From Avena insularis (taxonomy: Eukaryota; Streptophyta; Magnoliopsida; Poales; Poaceae), in contig CM042688.1 in assembly GCA_023614405.1 (NCBI GenBank), positions 378,869,331-378,933,330 on the forward strand: 64,000 nucleotides of DNA. The letters run 5' to 3'. The notes beneath the pieces were generated by a model, which saw nothing but the letters and a program-made list of their open reading frames with translations, did no database searches and was not told the origin of the DNA. Position numbers and translations under genes: made by a program. Shown one piece after another: positions 31,893-42,038 of the stretch (its first letter is position 1; each line of letters starts with the position of its first letter).

Positions 31893-32636
31893 TTAGTCCC
31901 CGAAGCTGGTGTGGTCTTAGCAACTCTTAGTTGTTAAGGACACAACAGATTCCCTTATTCAGATCTTTTGCCCCTTAGGCCGAGTTATCTTGTAACCCTG
32001 AGTTTCTCTTCTTGCAACCCTTTTGCTCTTTCCGAGTCATTCTTCGTTGGCTAGGTCTTTCGCTTGCTTATCCGGGTTGTCTTTCCTTCTATCATACGCT
32101 TCTCCACATCCTACGTGGAGGGTAATCATCATTTGCCTCATTTTAAGGGCCATGTGCATTTACCGCGCCGGTTACTGTCGCTGCGTCAGGCATAACTGCT
32201 ATAAACGTCCCATCACTACAGCGCCTCGTTAACTGTAACACCATGTCATGTCATGGGATCCCTTGCTCCTGTGGCCCCTCCTATGGCCTTGTTCTGATTG
32301 ACTGCTTGGGCCGCATACACGCTTGTTGCGTGTGGCACGTCACCCACAAAGGATCCCACGACGCGCGTGCGACACAGTTAAGTAGGGGTGTGGTGTACTC
32401 CCAGAGGAAGTTCCCCCATTTGCGCCGCGCTCCACTGCTCTCTCTCTTTCACAGCGACTCCGTCGTTGCTGCCAGTTTTCTTCTCCATGAGCGCCACCGC
32501 GACCGTGCTCCGGTAGCATTTCGCACCAGCACCACCGTCTCCATTGCTAGTTTCCACCACGGGGCCTTGCGCTTCCCGTTTCCCTTCTTCCGGATACCTC
32601 TATTCTGACTACCCCGTTAGAAGCTCTGATTCCATC
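31893..32636 (+). promoter_or_regulatory. E3 antisense-gene promoter and leader
   Basis: Begins with TTAGTCCCCGAA, the complement of the pre-LTR motif seen in E1. A TATA-like GTTAAGTAG lies at 32378-32386, about 250 bp upstream of the ATG at 32637, matching GTTAAATAG in E1. The open frame 32243-32608 lies mostly in the predicted leader and has no family resemblance that I can see. Confidence 0.5.
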
Positions 32637-34477
32637 ATGTCTGAGGCGGAGGCAGCGGTGGTCATGTAGCAGGAGGAAGGGGCGGAGGGCCGCGAGCGCG
32701 GTTGCTGGGACGGCTCCACCGTCCGCGAGGAGGACTTGGCTTGGCTCCACGCCTCCCGTCGCATTCCCGTCGGCGTCGCCCGCCGTCTCGCCGCCGGTGT
32801 AATTACTCCTGCCCCCAAACCTAGGGAATATGTGGTTTTCTTATCACATTTCCAGCGTGGCTTTGGCCTTCCCACATACAAGTTGCAGCCGCATCACCTC
32901 CCTGCAAACGCCATCACCTCTCTATCTTCCTTTGCCTCCGGCATTGAGGGGTACATTGGCCTCTGGCCGACCAAAGAACTTTGGATCAAGTTCTTTGGCC
33001 TGCGGAGGAACGTGGTTGCGGATAAGGTGCTTGCCCCGGAGGACAAGCACCCGACCCAATGCGGCGCCGCCTCCATCTCACCCCGAAAACAATCTGTGTT
33101 TCCCCGGGTTACAGGACTCGAATCTTGCAAGGGCTAGGCTCGGACTTTCTTTTATGTCCGGAACACCACCAAGGAGGACCTGATCCGGTTGCTCCCCTTC
33201 AAGCTTGGCCCTCCTGACACCTCGCGTTGGGAGAGCATCCCGAAGCAGCCCATGGCCCTAGCAAACCAAGTGGCGCGCCGGATCAAGGAGCTTCGCAAGG
33301 AGAAACTCCAGGGGGGGGGATATCATGATCACTTTCCTCCGCAGCCGGGTCTCCCCCCTCCAGAAGCGAGCCCACAAGATCTGCTATCTTAGCGCCCCCT
33401 TGACCCTCACCGGACCTCTTCTTTTGAGCTAGATAACTCGGCGGTTTACCGCCGGGTTAAGTCCATATTCAATGTGGAGAAGGAGTTTTCCGAGGATTGG
33501 GAGTCGGGACTCGAGCCCTTCACCCGAGCCAACCCTCCTCCAAGGGTAAATTAACCCTTCTTTGTTTTCTGAATCTTCTTCGTATGTCGGCTCTCCTTTG
33601 TAACTTGGCAATTATTCTTTCAGAAATTCCTCCACCAACTCCTGGAGGATAGCGAGGTACTGGTGAGCAAGTGGTTGGAGGACCGCACCGAGGGAGACGC
33701 GGTGGAGACTGATCCGGAGGCCTTCTTTCCTACCCCGGACGTCGTCAAACGCAGCGCTGGTAAGGCCTCTTCTCTAAGGGATTGGCCAGACGATGATGAT
33801 TCGGACGTTGAAGTCCTTGAGGTACTTGATCCAGTTATCATCTCTTATTTGCAGCTGGCTCATGTCCGAATGTTCAGCTAACCCAGACGATCAGGTCCAT
33901 GAGGTCCCTCCCCTTGCAACTGGTGGCCCGGCTCCGGCTCTGTCCCAGAAGCACGCAGCTACCTCGACCGCAGCTTCCGGGGCGCCGCCGCTCAAGAAGA
34001 GGCAAAAGAAGTTCGGGGTTAAACCCTCGGCCAAGCTGCCACCAAGAGCACAGTTCGGAGGGCACCCAAACCTTGGGCTCCCCCTACCGCAGACGAGTAA
34101 GTCCTTTTAGCATTGCTACTTCGGATTCTTTCCTTTGCTTGCCTTTGTTTGTGGTTGGTTCTCTCTTTCTGAGTTGGTGCTTTTACTTTTTTCTAGAGCT
34201 CCTGTGGATATTTCTCAGAGCGGTTCCGGCATAGCCTCCCCGATCCGGAGTGGCCCCTCTCCCCCCGCAACGATGACTGCCGCCCGCTCAGCCCTATTCA
34301 AGAGGGCTCCGCGGCTGCGCCTAACCAGAGCCCACCTCGCCAAGAGGAGGGCAATGTCGGCACGGGGGGTAGTGGGCCGGATCTAGATACGGTGATGCCG
34401 GATCTCTCCAGCTCCTCGGCCTATGTGCCCCATGTTGAGGCGCCAGTTTCATCGGCGCCGCCCCCAGCACTTCCAGT

Positions 34478-34622
34478 ACCAGAAGCAGCACCAGCACCAG
34501 TAGCAACAACAACAATAGCACCAACACCAGCAACACCAGCAGCAACAACACCAGTAGCAGCAACACCAGGATCAGCACCAGCAGCACCAGCAGCAACAAC
34601 ACCAGCGGCAACAACAGCAAGA
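34478..34622 (+). repeat. Imperfect CAA/CAG/CCA trinucleotide tract in exon 4
   Basis: Repeated ACCAGCA and ACAACA units encode an Ala/Pro/Thr run in the gene frame. The corresponding E1 stretch is Pro/Ala/Thr-rich but much less repetitive, so the tract expanded in this copy. Confidence 0.8.
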
Positions 34623-35190
34623 GCTTCCAAGCCTCCGAAGGGAAAAGCTCCTTCGGCTCCCACCGGGTCTGCTCCTTCAATCGCTGATTTCTTTCAACAA
34701 GCTCCTCAATCCTCATCCGGCAAAGCTAAGAAGACCTCTAGGCCAGCTTCACCCGGGCCAGCTTCTGGATCAGAGGGGAGCAAACAGGTGGTTTTGCACA
34801 CCAGCCCCGCCGCGGCTTAATCCGCTAGGTGTGAGGCCCATGTGAAGGGCCTAGTGACGAGCCATTCTCCGAGCGGAGTGAGTTACAGTCCACTACTCCT
34901 TGAGTACGTGAACAACTGGAACAATGCCAAATTCGTCGACCCCCAAGACGATCTCCCAGAAAGGTTCGGCCCAGCCGAGTTCAGCGCCCAGACGAACTCC
35001 GCTACCAAGACTATCTCCCTGGCTGGCCGGATGATGGAGGTAATTCTTTTTCTCTGTTGTTGGTGTTTTTCATAACTAAGCATTTGTAGGTATATCCCCT
35101 AGTCCCCGAGCCTCCGAGGGAATAACTTGTTATTCGGTCGGATGCTCCTTAGTTTTTGTTCATAATGACATTAATTTGCAATAAATTTTG

Positions 35191-35762
35191 GGTCGGGTCT
35201 AGTTCCCTTGGCCTGGATCTTGTAGACTTGAAATATCCACACACCTAGAGCCGGGTTAAGTTCCACTTGGCCCGGATCTCGTAGACTTCGAATATCCACA
35301 CACCTAGAGCCAGGTTAAGTTCCACTTGGCCCGGATCTTGTAGACTTCGAATATCCACACACCTAGAGCCGGGTTAAGTTCCACTTGGCCCGAATCTTGT
35401 AGACTTCGAATATCCACACACCTAGAGCCGGGTTAAGTTCCACTTGGCTCGGATCTTGTAGACTTCGAATATCCACACACCTAGAGCCGGGTTATGTTCC
35501 ACTTGGCCCGGATCTTGTAGACTTTGAATATCCACACACCTAGAGCCGGGTTAAGTTCCACTTGGCCCGGATCTTGTAGACTTCGAATATCCACACACCT
35601 AGAGCCGGGTTAAGTTCCACTTGGCCCGGATCTTGTAGACTTCGAATATCCACACACCTAGAGCCGGGTTAAGTTCCACTTGGCCCGGATCTTGTAGACT
35701 TCGAATATCCACACCTAGAACCGGGTTAAGTTCCACTTGGCCCGGATATTGTAGACTTCGAA
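35191..35762. repeat. 59-bp minisatellite in intron 4 of the E3 antisense gene
   Basis: The unit begins CCGGGTTAAGTTCCACTTGG. Starts at 35251, 35310, 35369, 35428, 35487, 35546, 35605, 35664 and 35721 give a 59-bp period (last step 57), with a degenerate copy before the first. Units are nearly identical. The E1 intron holds one unit only (10135-10195, reverse complement). Confidence 0.95.
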
Positions 35763-37251
35763 TTATTTCTACTTTGCCTCTGAAGTTTTGTCTCTTCCTT
35801 GCCTGTTTTAGATTACCACTAAACGCCGAACCGCTGAGTTCCAACGCCTGCTGGACTCCTACAAAGACATGCGCAGGTGTTATGGTAAACTCCTGGAGGA
35901 GTACCAGAAGAGGCGTTAGTTTCCATTCCTTTTTCTTGCTTGTTCGTTCAAACTTCTTAGTACTTATATGAATGTCTTGTCCAAATTACGTAGCTGAGGT
36001 TGAAGCTGAGAATATAATTATGAGGAAGAACCTTGCGGATATCAAAGGTAAACTCAACCGCTCCACATGATCTTTATATTTTCCATGCTTTATCCGGTGG
36101 ACACTCATATTTTGGATCCTCCGGATCATGTTGCAGTTGCTCTTGACGATAGTGTCACCATGCCTGAATTGATGACACACTGCCTCGAACAAGCAGGGAA
36201 GTACGAAGCTGAGATGAAGAAGAAAGACGCTGAGATAGCTCGGCTCCAGCAGCAGGACTCGGAGAGGCTTAAGAGCTCCCATCAGTCCGTGCTGGAGAAG
36301 GCCAACCAGGAGTTTGCCGAGGAGAAGGAGCGTTTAACCACGCAAATCTCCAAGGACAAGAGCCTATTGGAGGAAGCCGACGTCAAGCTTACGTCGGCGA
36401 CCACCGAATATGAAAAACTCCGGGTTCACAATGCCAATGTTGATTTCGAGCTTCAGCGACTCCTCTTCCAAATTACACGTAAGTTTTCCGCCTTTGCTTG
36501 ATCTATTATTATTCGGATTTGGTCCATTTGCTCACTGTTTCTCTTCTTATCCTTAGGCAAATTTCTAGAGAGCGACACGCTTTCTACCTCTGCCGTACGC
36601 CAATCCCGCGAACAGCATGGAATTCCTGCTGTCCATGATGGTGAGCCAACCCCGTATACCCCAGAAGATCTCCTGGCGAGTCTCACCGCTCGCCTTGAGG
36701 TAGTAAACAATCATGGTGCGGACATCCTCCCGGCGGCAACACGGATGTTCAACTGTCTCTGGCCCAATGAAACCATTCCCAAGAAAGGCTCCGCTTTTAT
36801 AGCGAAACTTATGGAATGTGACATGCAGCTGCATTTGTGGCGCAAATCTGTGGCACGGGCTAGAGCCGACATTGATCTGAAGTTTGCGCTCTCATGGTAT
36901 GAAGGAATTGACTTGGCATTGCTCAGTCATATGCGCACCGGGTCTAAGTGGTGCGAGGATCCGGAGTGGATCGCGCGCCGCCAGGCCTGTGCCAACAAGC
37001 TCATCCAATACTCCTACTGCCATGCTTGGAACAAGGGACCGAGTTATCTCGAAGTCGTTGATGACGAGATTATCTCTAGAGCTGAAGAGGAAGGGAGCGA
37101 GAGCGAGGGCTCCAAGCTAGGCGATGAGGCTGAAGATTCGGAGGACAACGAAGTTGACCCGGAGGACAAAGCCGAAGCTAGCGCTCCTCCCCCACACTCC
37201 GGAGTACCTCCCTCCTCGACGGATGATTCTTCTGCTGCTCCTGCCCCTTGA

Positions 37252-37875
37252 AAAACACTTGTCACATTTATTAGATCCCCGGAATGCCGGGCGCAGATGT
37301 ATTAAATACCTTGGTTTGTTTGTGCTACAGTTTATGTTCCAAACTAAGTTTTATTGCCAGATTATCATGGGCGGAGTCCCCGAGTTTCATTTTCTTGTTC
37401 CCCCAATTTTTGACTCGGCTCGCGTGTACCTTGACTCGGTTTTTCGACTTACGAGTCTGAGGTTCAAAAAATTGACTTAACAATACTTGAAACCTTGAGA
37501 TTAGCTCAAAATGATTCGGCTCTTTAGTGAAGGAAATAAACTAAGGGTTAGCCAAAAAACCAATGTCGGCCCGTTTAAGTTCTTTTCCTTAGTCGTTTTT
37601 CGTGTGCTTTGCCATTGCAAACTTCTTCTCTTGCCTGCCATGAAGACAATTCTTGTTGGACAGCAGCAAAGTCGAAGAGTTAGGTTTTTGGTGCTCACAG
37701 ATTACTAATCTGACTAAGACATAAGCGACTTAACCCAGCCGACACAAAAATACGGAAACAAGAAACAAGTGTTATAGCAGTCCCCGAGTCTCTGCTCGGG
37801 GTAGTAGAGTTTTTATTGATAAGCTCATTGCCGACATACATACCGACATACGAGTAGTTCAGATACATTCACTTC
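37252..37875. other. E3 spacer between convergent genes
   Basis: Non-coding. AGTCCCCGAG occurs at 37375-37384 and 37779-37788, the complement of the CTCGGGGACT copies at matching places in E1. Positions 37561-37700 are conserved with the E1 spacer. No frame here is supported as a gene. Confidence 0.6.
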
Positions 37876-39036
37876 TTAGGTGTAGAAAGGACGAAGCAGT
37901 GCTACGTTCCACGGTATTTTGGATTCTTCTCCGGACCTATCCGCCTTGTTCTTTTGTTGGGGCTGTGCATCAATAAGATAGTAGGAATCATTGCGCAAAG
38001 CTTTGATCACAATGAAGGGCCCTTCCCATGGGGGGGATAACTTATGCATGCCAGCGGTGCACTGTATTAGCCTTAGCACCAAATCACCTTCCCGAAAAAC
38101 TCGGGGGTTTACTTTCCGGCTATGATAGCGTCGGAGATTTTGCTGATATATGGCGGATCTGGACAATGCCAGTTCTCTCGCTTCTTCTAGCAGATCAACA
38201 TCATTTTGCCGGGCTTCGCGCACTTCGGCTCCTGTGTATTGGGTGACCCTTGGCGAATCATGCTCTATGTTGGCTGGTAATACAACTTCTGCCCCATATA
38301 CCAGAAAGAATGGCGTATAGCCTGTTGATCAATTCGGAGTTGTTCTTAAACTCCACAGTACCACTGGTAGTTCTTCTATCTAGCACCCTGCTGATCTTTG
38401 CAGCGGCTCTATGAGCCGGGGTTTTATCCCGGACAGCACCAGTTCGTTGGATCTTTCCACTTGCCCGTTCGATGCGGGGTGGGAGACTTAAGCGACATCT
38501 AACCAGATCTTCTTTTCCTGGCATAATCTCGCAAACGCTCCTTCAGTGAAAGTTGTTCCATTATTAGTTATGATGCTATGTGGATAGCCATATCTTAGGA
38601 TTATATCCTTGAGGAATCTTACTACTGTTGCCCCATCAAATTTCCGAATTGCTTTCACCTCAATCCATTTGGTGAACTTGTTAACCATGACTAGGATATG
38701 GGTCATCCCTCCTTTGGCCAGCTTAAATGGCCCTACCATATCTAGGCACCATACAACAAATGGCCAGGTAATGGGGATAGTTTTAAGCTCCAACATTGGT
38801 AGATGAGTTTTTGTGGCGTATCTTTGATAGCCATTGCATTTCCGCACCAAGTCCTATGCTTGCTCCAAAGCACTGGGCCAATAAAATCCATGCCGGAAAG
38901 CTTTTTCTACTAAGGCCCTTGAGGAGGCATGGTGGCCACATTCCCCTTGGTGAATATCCCGGAGTATGTCAAGCCCTTCCTCCGGATCAACACACCATTG
39001 TAGTACCGCTGCCACACTTCTTTTGTATAATTAGGC
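37876..39036 (-). pseudogene. E3 integrase
   Basis: The C-terminal end RPFYT is followed by a stop at 37876, as in E1. The zinc region reads CNGYQRYATKTH, so the last zinc Cys is Tyr. The first catalytic Asp is present (CLDMVGPF). The second reads Asn (SIITNNGTTF), a G to A change in the sense strand. Frame breaks lie near 38490 and 38240. A TAA near 39036 replaces Glu of the E1 sequence at the start of the domain. Not functional. Confidence 0.85.
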
Positions 39037-40060
39037 GTTGATAATGGTGTAGGCCTTTGCCCTTCTCTGAATTTTCCTTGAACTTATTTCATCATCCGGC
39101 AAGATTCCCTCTTTCAGGAAATCAAAAATTGGCTTTGCCCAAGTTGGTATAGTCCGGACGGGGAATGGTTCCTCATCAACCTCCATTGCATCCACCGACA
39201 TAACTCCTGCCGGATCAAGCTGAACAGTCCCCGGGTTTGCTGAAGCAGTCCCCAGGTTTACTGAGGTGCTTCCCCATTCTATCTCCATAGGTGCATCTCC
39301 TGATCCGGGAAGTGATGGGATATAAATTGAATCAGAGTCGGGTGATGGTGTGATAGACGGTTTTCTCAAGTGCTCCAAAGACACGTTTGGCAGAATGGGT
39401 TGCTGGGATGAGCCCAGCTTGGACAGTGTATCTGCTGCCTCGTTTTCAATCCGAGGTACGTGACGGAACTCACATCCCTCGAAGAACCCGCTTATTTTCT
39501 GAACATGGAACCTATACAGGGCCATGTTAGCATCCAAGGCATCCCAGTTTCTAGACACTTGCTGTAGCACCAAATACGAATCGCCAAAGCATTGTATCTG
39601 ACGTATCCCCACTTCCTTTGCCACTTTGAGACCATGTACCAATTCTTCGTACTCCGCCACATTATTCGAGGCACTGAAGTGGATTTGAAGGACATACTTT
39701 AGTTGATCCTTCTTGGGCGAGGTAAGCACTACTCCTGCGCCTAATCCGTCTTTCAGTTTCGATCCGTCGAAATGCATTTGCCAATAATTGGAGGCCGGCA
39801 GGGGCGGCTCGTATTGCATTTCAGCCCAATCTACAAAGAAATCCGCCACTTCTTGTGACTTGATAGCATCCCTTCTGTTGAACTGTGGTGCGTATGGAGC
39901 TAATTCGATAGCCCACTTTGCTATTCGGCCACTTGTGTCCTTTTTACTTATGATCTCTGAAATGGGTGTCTCACATATCACTTTGATGGGGTGTTCCTCA
40001 AAATAGTGTTTGAGTTTCTTGGCCGACATATATACGCCGTATGCCATCTTCTGATAATGA
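39037..40060 (-). pseudogene. E3 RNase H end, aRH domain and linker
   Basis: A long intact frame (338 codons, 40047-39031). It contains the end of RNase H (ELAPYAPQFNRRD), then the archaeal-type RNase H with all four acidic positions: FDGSK, VAEYEEL, FGDSYLV, NEAADTL. The linker has about two NPGT-type repeats against four in E1. The best-preserved catalytic domain of the Tat copies in this window. Confidence 0.87.
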
Positions 40061-41332
40061 GGATAATTCTATTTTGAGGCTGACAATACTTCGCTCAGAT
40101 AATACACCGACCTTTGCATCGAATTTCCTTCCTCCTCGCGTTCCACTACGATCACTGCACTTACGACTCGGTTGGTCGCGGCTACGTAGAGCAACATTGG
40201 TTCCTTAGGTAACGGTGCAGCTAGGATGGGCACGGTAAATAACATCTTTTTTAATTCTCGAAATGCAAGATCCTCCTGTGGTGTCTATGTGAACTTATCT
40301 GCCTTTTTCATTAGCTGATAGAGGGGTAAGGCCTTCTCTCCCAACCGAAATACAAACTGACTTAAGGATGCCAGTCAACCAGTGAACTTCTGGACATCAT
40401 TAAGACACTTTGGCAGTTCCATTCTTTCTATGGCCCGGATTTTCGTCAGGTTAGCTTCAATGCCTCGGCTAGATACCAAAAAACCGAGTAATTTTTCGGC
40501 GGGCATGCCAAAAGTGCATTTCTCCGGGTTCAGCTTCATTCGGAACCTTCTTAGGTTTGCAAATGTCTGCCAGATATCCTCAAGGAGCGTATTGCTTTCC
40601 TTGGTCTTTATTACCACATCATCCACGTACACTTGCACATTCCGACCTATTTGGTCATGCAGGCATTTTTGCATGCATCGCTGGTACGTTGCTCCTGCAT
40701 TACATAATCCAAACGACATAGTGCGATAGCAATAAACCCCGTACAGGGTAATAAACGCAGTCTTTATTTGATCATCCGGATTCAGGGGTATTTGATGGAA
40801 ACCAGAATACGTGTCAATGAATGACAGTAGCTCACATCCGGCAGTTGCTTCTATGACCTGATCTATTCTAGGGAGTGGGAATGGATCCTTAGGACACGCC
40901 TTATTCAGGTTCGTGTAATCGATACACATGCGCCATACCACAGCCACGTTCGGATCATCTTTCTTTTTCTCCACCAGCACCGGATTAGAGAGCCAATCCG
41001 GATAGAGTACCTCCATGATAAACCCGGCCGCTAGTAATCTTGCTATCTCATCTCCAATAACTTTCCTTCTGTCTTCTGTGAAACGTCTGAGAGGCTGCTT
41101 TACCGGCTTAGCCCCGGGTCTTACGTTCAATGAGTGCTCAGCCAACTCCCTCGGTACACCTTGCAGATCTTGCGTAGACCAAGCAAAGATATCCCGATTC
41201 TCACGGAGGAAGTTCACGAGCTCGCTTTCCTATTTGCTGCTTAACCCGGCACCAATTGTGACGGTGCGCTCTGGAAATTGATCATCGATTGGCACTTTCT
41301 TCGTGTCCTTAGTTGCTTGGAACGATACGCTC
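40061..41332 (-). pseudogene. E3 reverse transcriptase and RNase H start
   Basis: The RT core is open for 280 codons (41217-40375). It has LLAAGFIMEVLYPDWLSNP, WRMCIDYTNLNK, LSFIDTYSGFHQ and YVDD within VQVYVDDVVIKTK. TAG at 41232-41230 lies between protease and RT at the same place as TAG 4682-4684 in E1. A stop at 40375 follows KFTG in the thumb side, and further stops precede RNase H. Confidence 0.87.
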
Positions 41333-42038
41333 CCGTGCGGGTTGGTCAGGGTCGGCATATGTTGTTGCGCGGATTGAGCCAATGCCACCACTTCCAGTAT
41401 CTTCCCTTTTCTTGAGCTATCACAAGCGACTCAGCTAAATTGGATCCGGCCGAGGCGCACTCGATCGAACACCGGAAGTCCCTTGATATAGTTATCACGC
41501 CCCTTGGTCCGGGCAACTTCATCTTAAGGTAACTGACATGAGTAGTTGCCATGAATTTGCTCAGCGCTGTCCTACCGAGTAACGCGTGATAAGCTCTTTC
41601 CAGGTTCACCACCTCGAATTCCAAGTTCTCAGTGCAGCAGTTGTCTCTTGTGCCGAATAACACGTCCAACCGGACCTTACCAATTGGTTCACACAAAATA
41701 CCCGACATAATGCCATGAAAGGTGGTCCTTGTTGCTTGCAACATGTTCTCTGTTATCCCCAACTTGTGCATGGTATCCTTGTACATAATGTTGATATTGC
41801 TGCCATTGTCAATCAACACCTTGGAAAATCTCACGTTGAGATTCGGCCCGATGAACGTCGGATCTAGGACCAGAGCATAGGTTCCTGGGCTTGGCATGAT
41901 CTTTGGGTGATCCTTGACACTCCACGTAATCTCCTGATCCGCCCAAGGCATATACCTCACTACGGCTGGTATTACTGCATTTACCTCCAAATGCCGGCGC
42001 AGTAAGATTTTCCGGTCATTCTCTTCCGTGGTGAACAC
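41333..42038 (-). pseudogene. E3 aspartic protease
   Basis: Catalytic motif LIDNGSNINIM and YHALLGRTALSKFMA; same DNG active site as E1. A one-base shift follows AQEKG near 41405. Upstream part (VNAVIPAVVRYMPWADQEITW) is the conserved pre-protease region. Confidence 0.85.

Larger units (their letters stand above)
32637..37251 (+). pseudogene. E3 antisense gene, eight exons
   Basis: Exon model from GT/AG sites that also align with E1: 32637-33545, 33624-33821, 33878-34096, 34197-35039, 35812-35914, 35994-36047, 36137-36478, 36557-37251 (TGA). Exon 1 holds the Transposase_28-like domain (EYVVFLSHFQRGFGLP, LPANAITSLSSFAS, GLWPTKELWIKFF). Exon 4 is Ala/Pro/Thr-rich, then conserved FGPAEFSAQTNSATKTISLAGRMME. 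Exons 5-7 form a Lys/Glu-rich coiled coil (QAGKYEAEMKKKDAEIARL). Exon 8 is acidic and ends in DDSSAAPAP. TAG at 32667-32669, ten codons after the ATG, and frame changes in exons 1 and 3 mark it as broken. Function unknown; expression from its own promoter is inferred. Confidence 0.75.

Noticed and set aside
32243..32608. 121-codon frame upstream of the E3 antisense gene
   Set aside because: Lies in the predicted promoter/leader, overlaps the TATA-like site, and has no matching frame in E1.
35191..35762. Array of regular repeats that could be mistaken for a CRISPR
   Set aside because: Units are contiguous 59-bp copies without variable spacers, within a plant retroelement intron.
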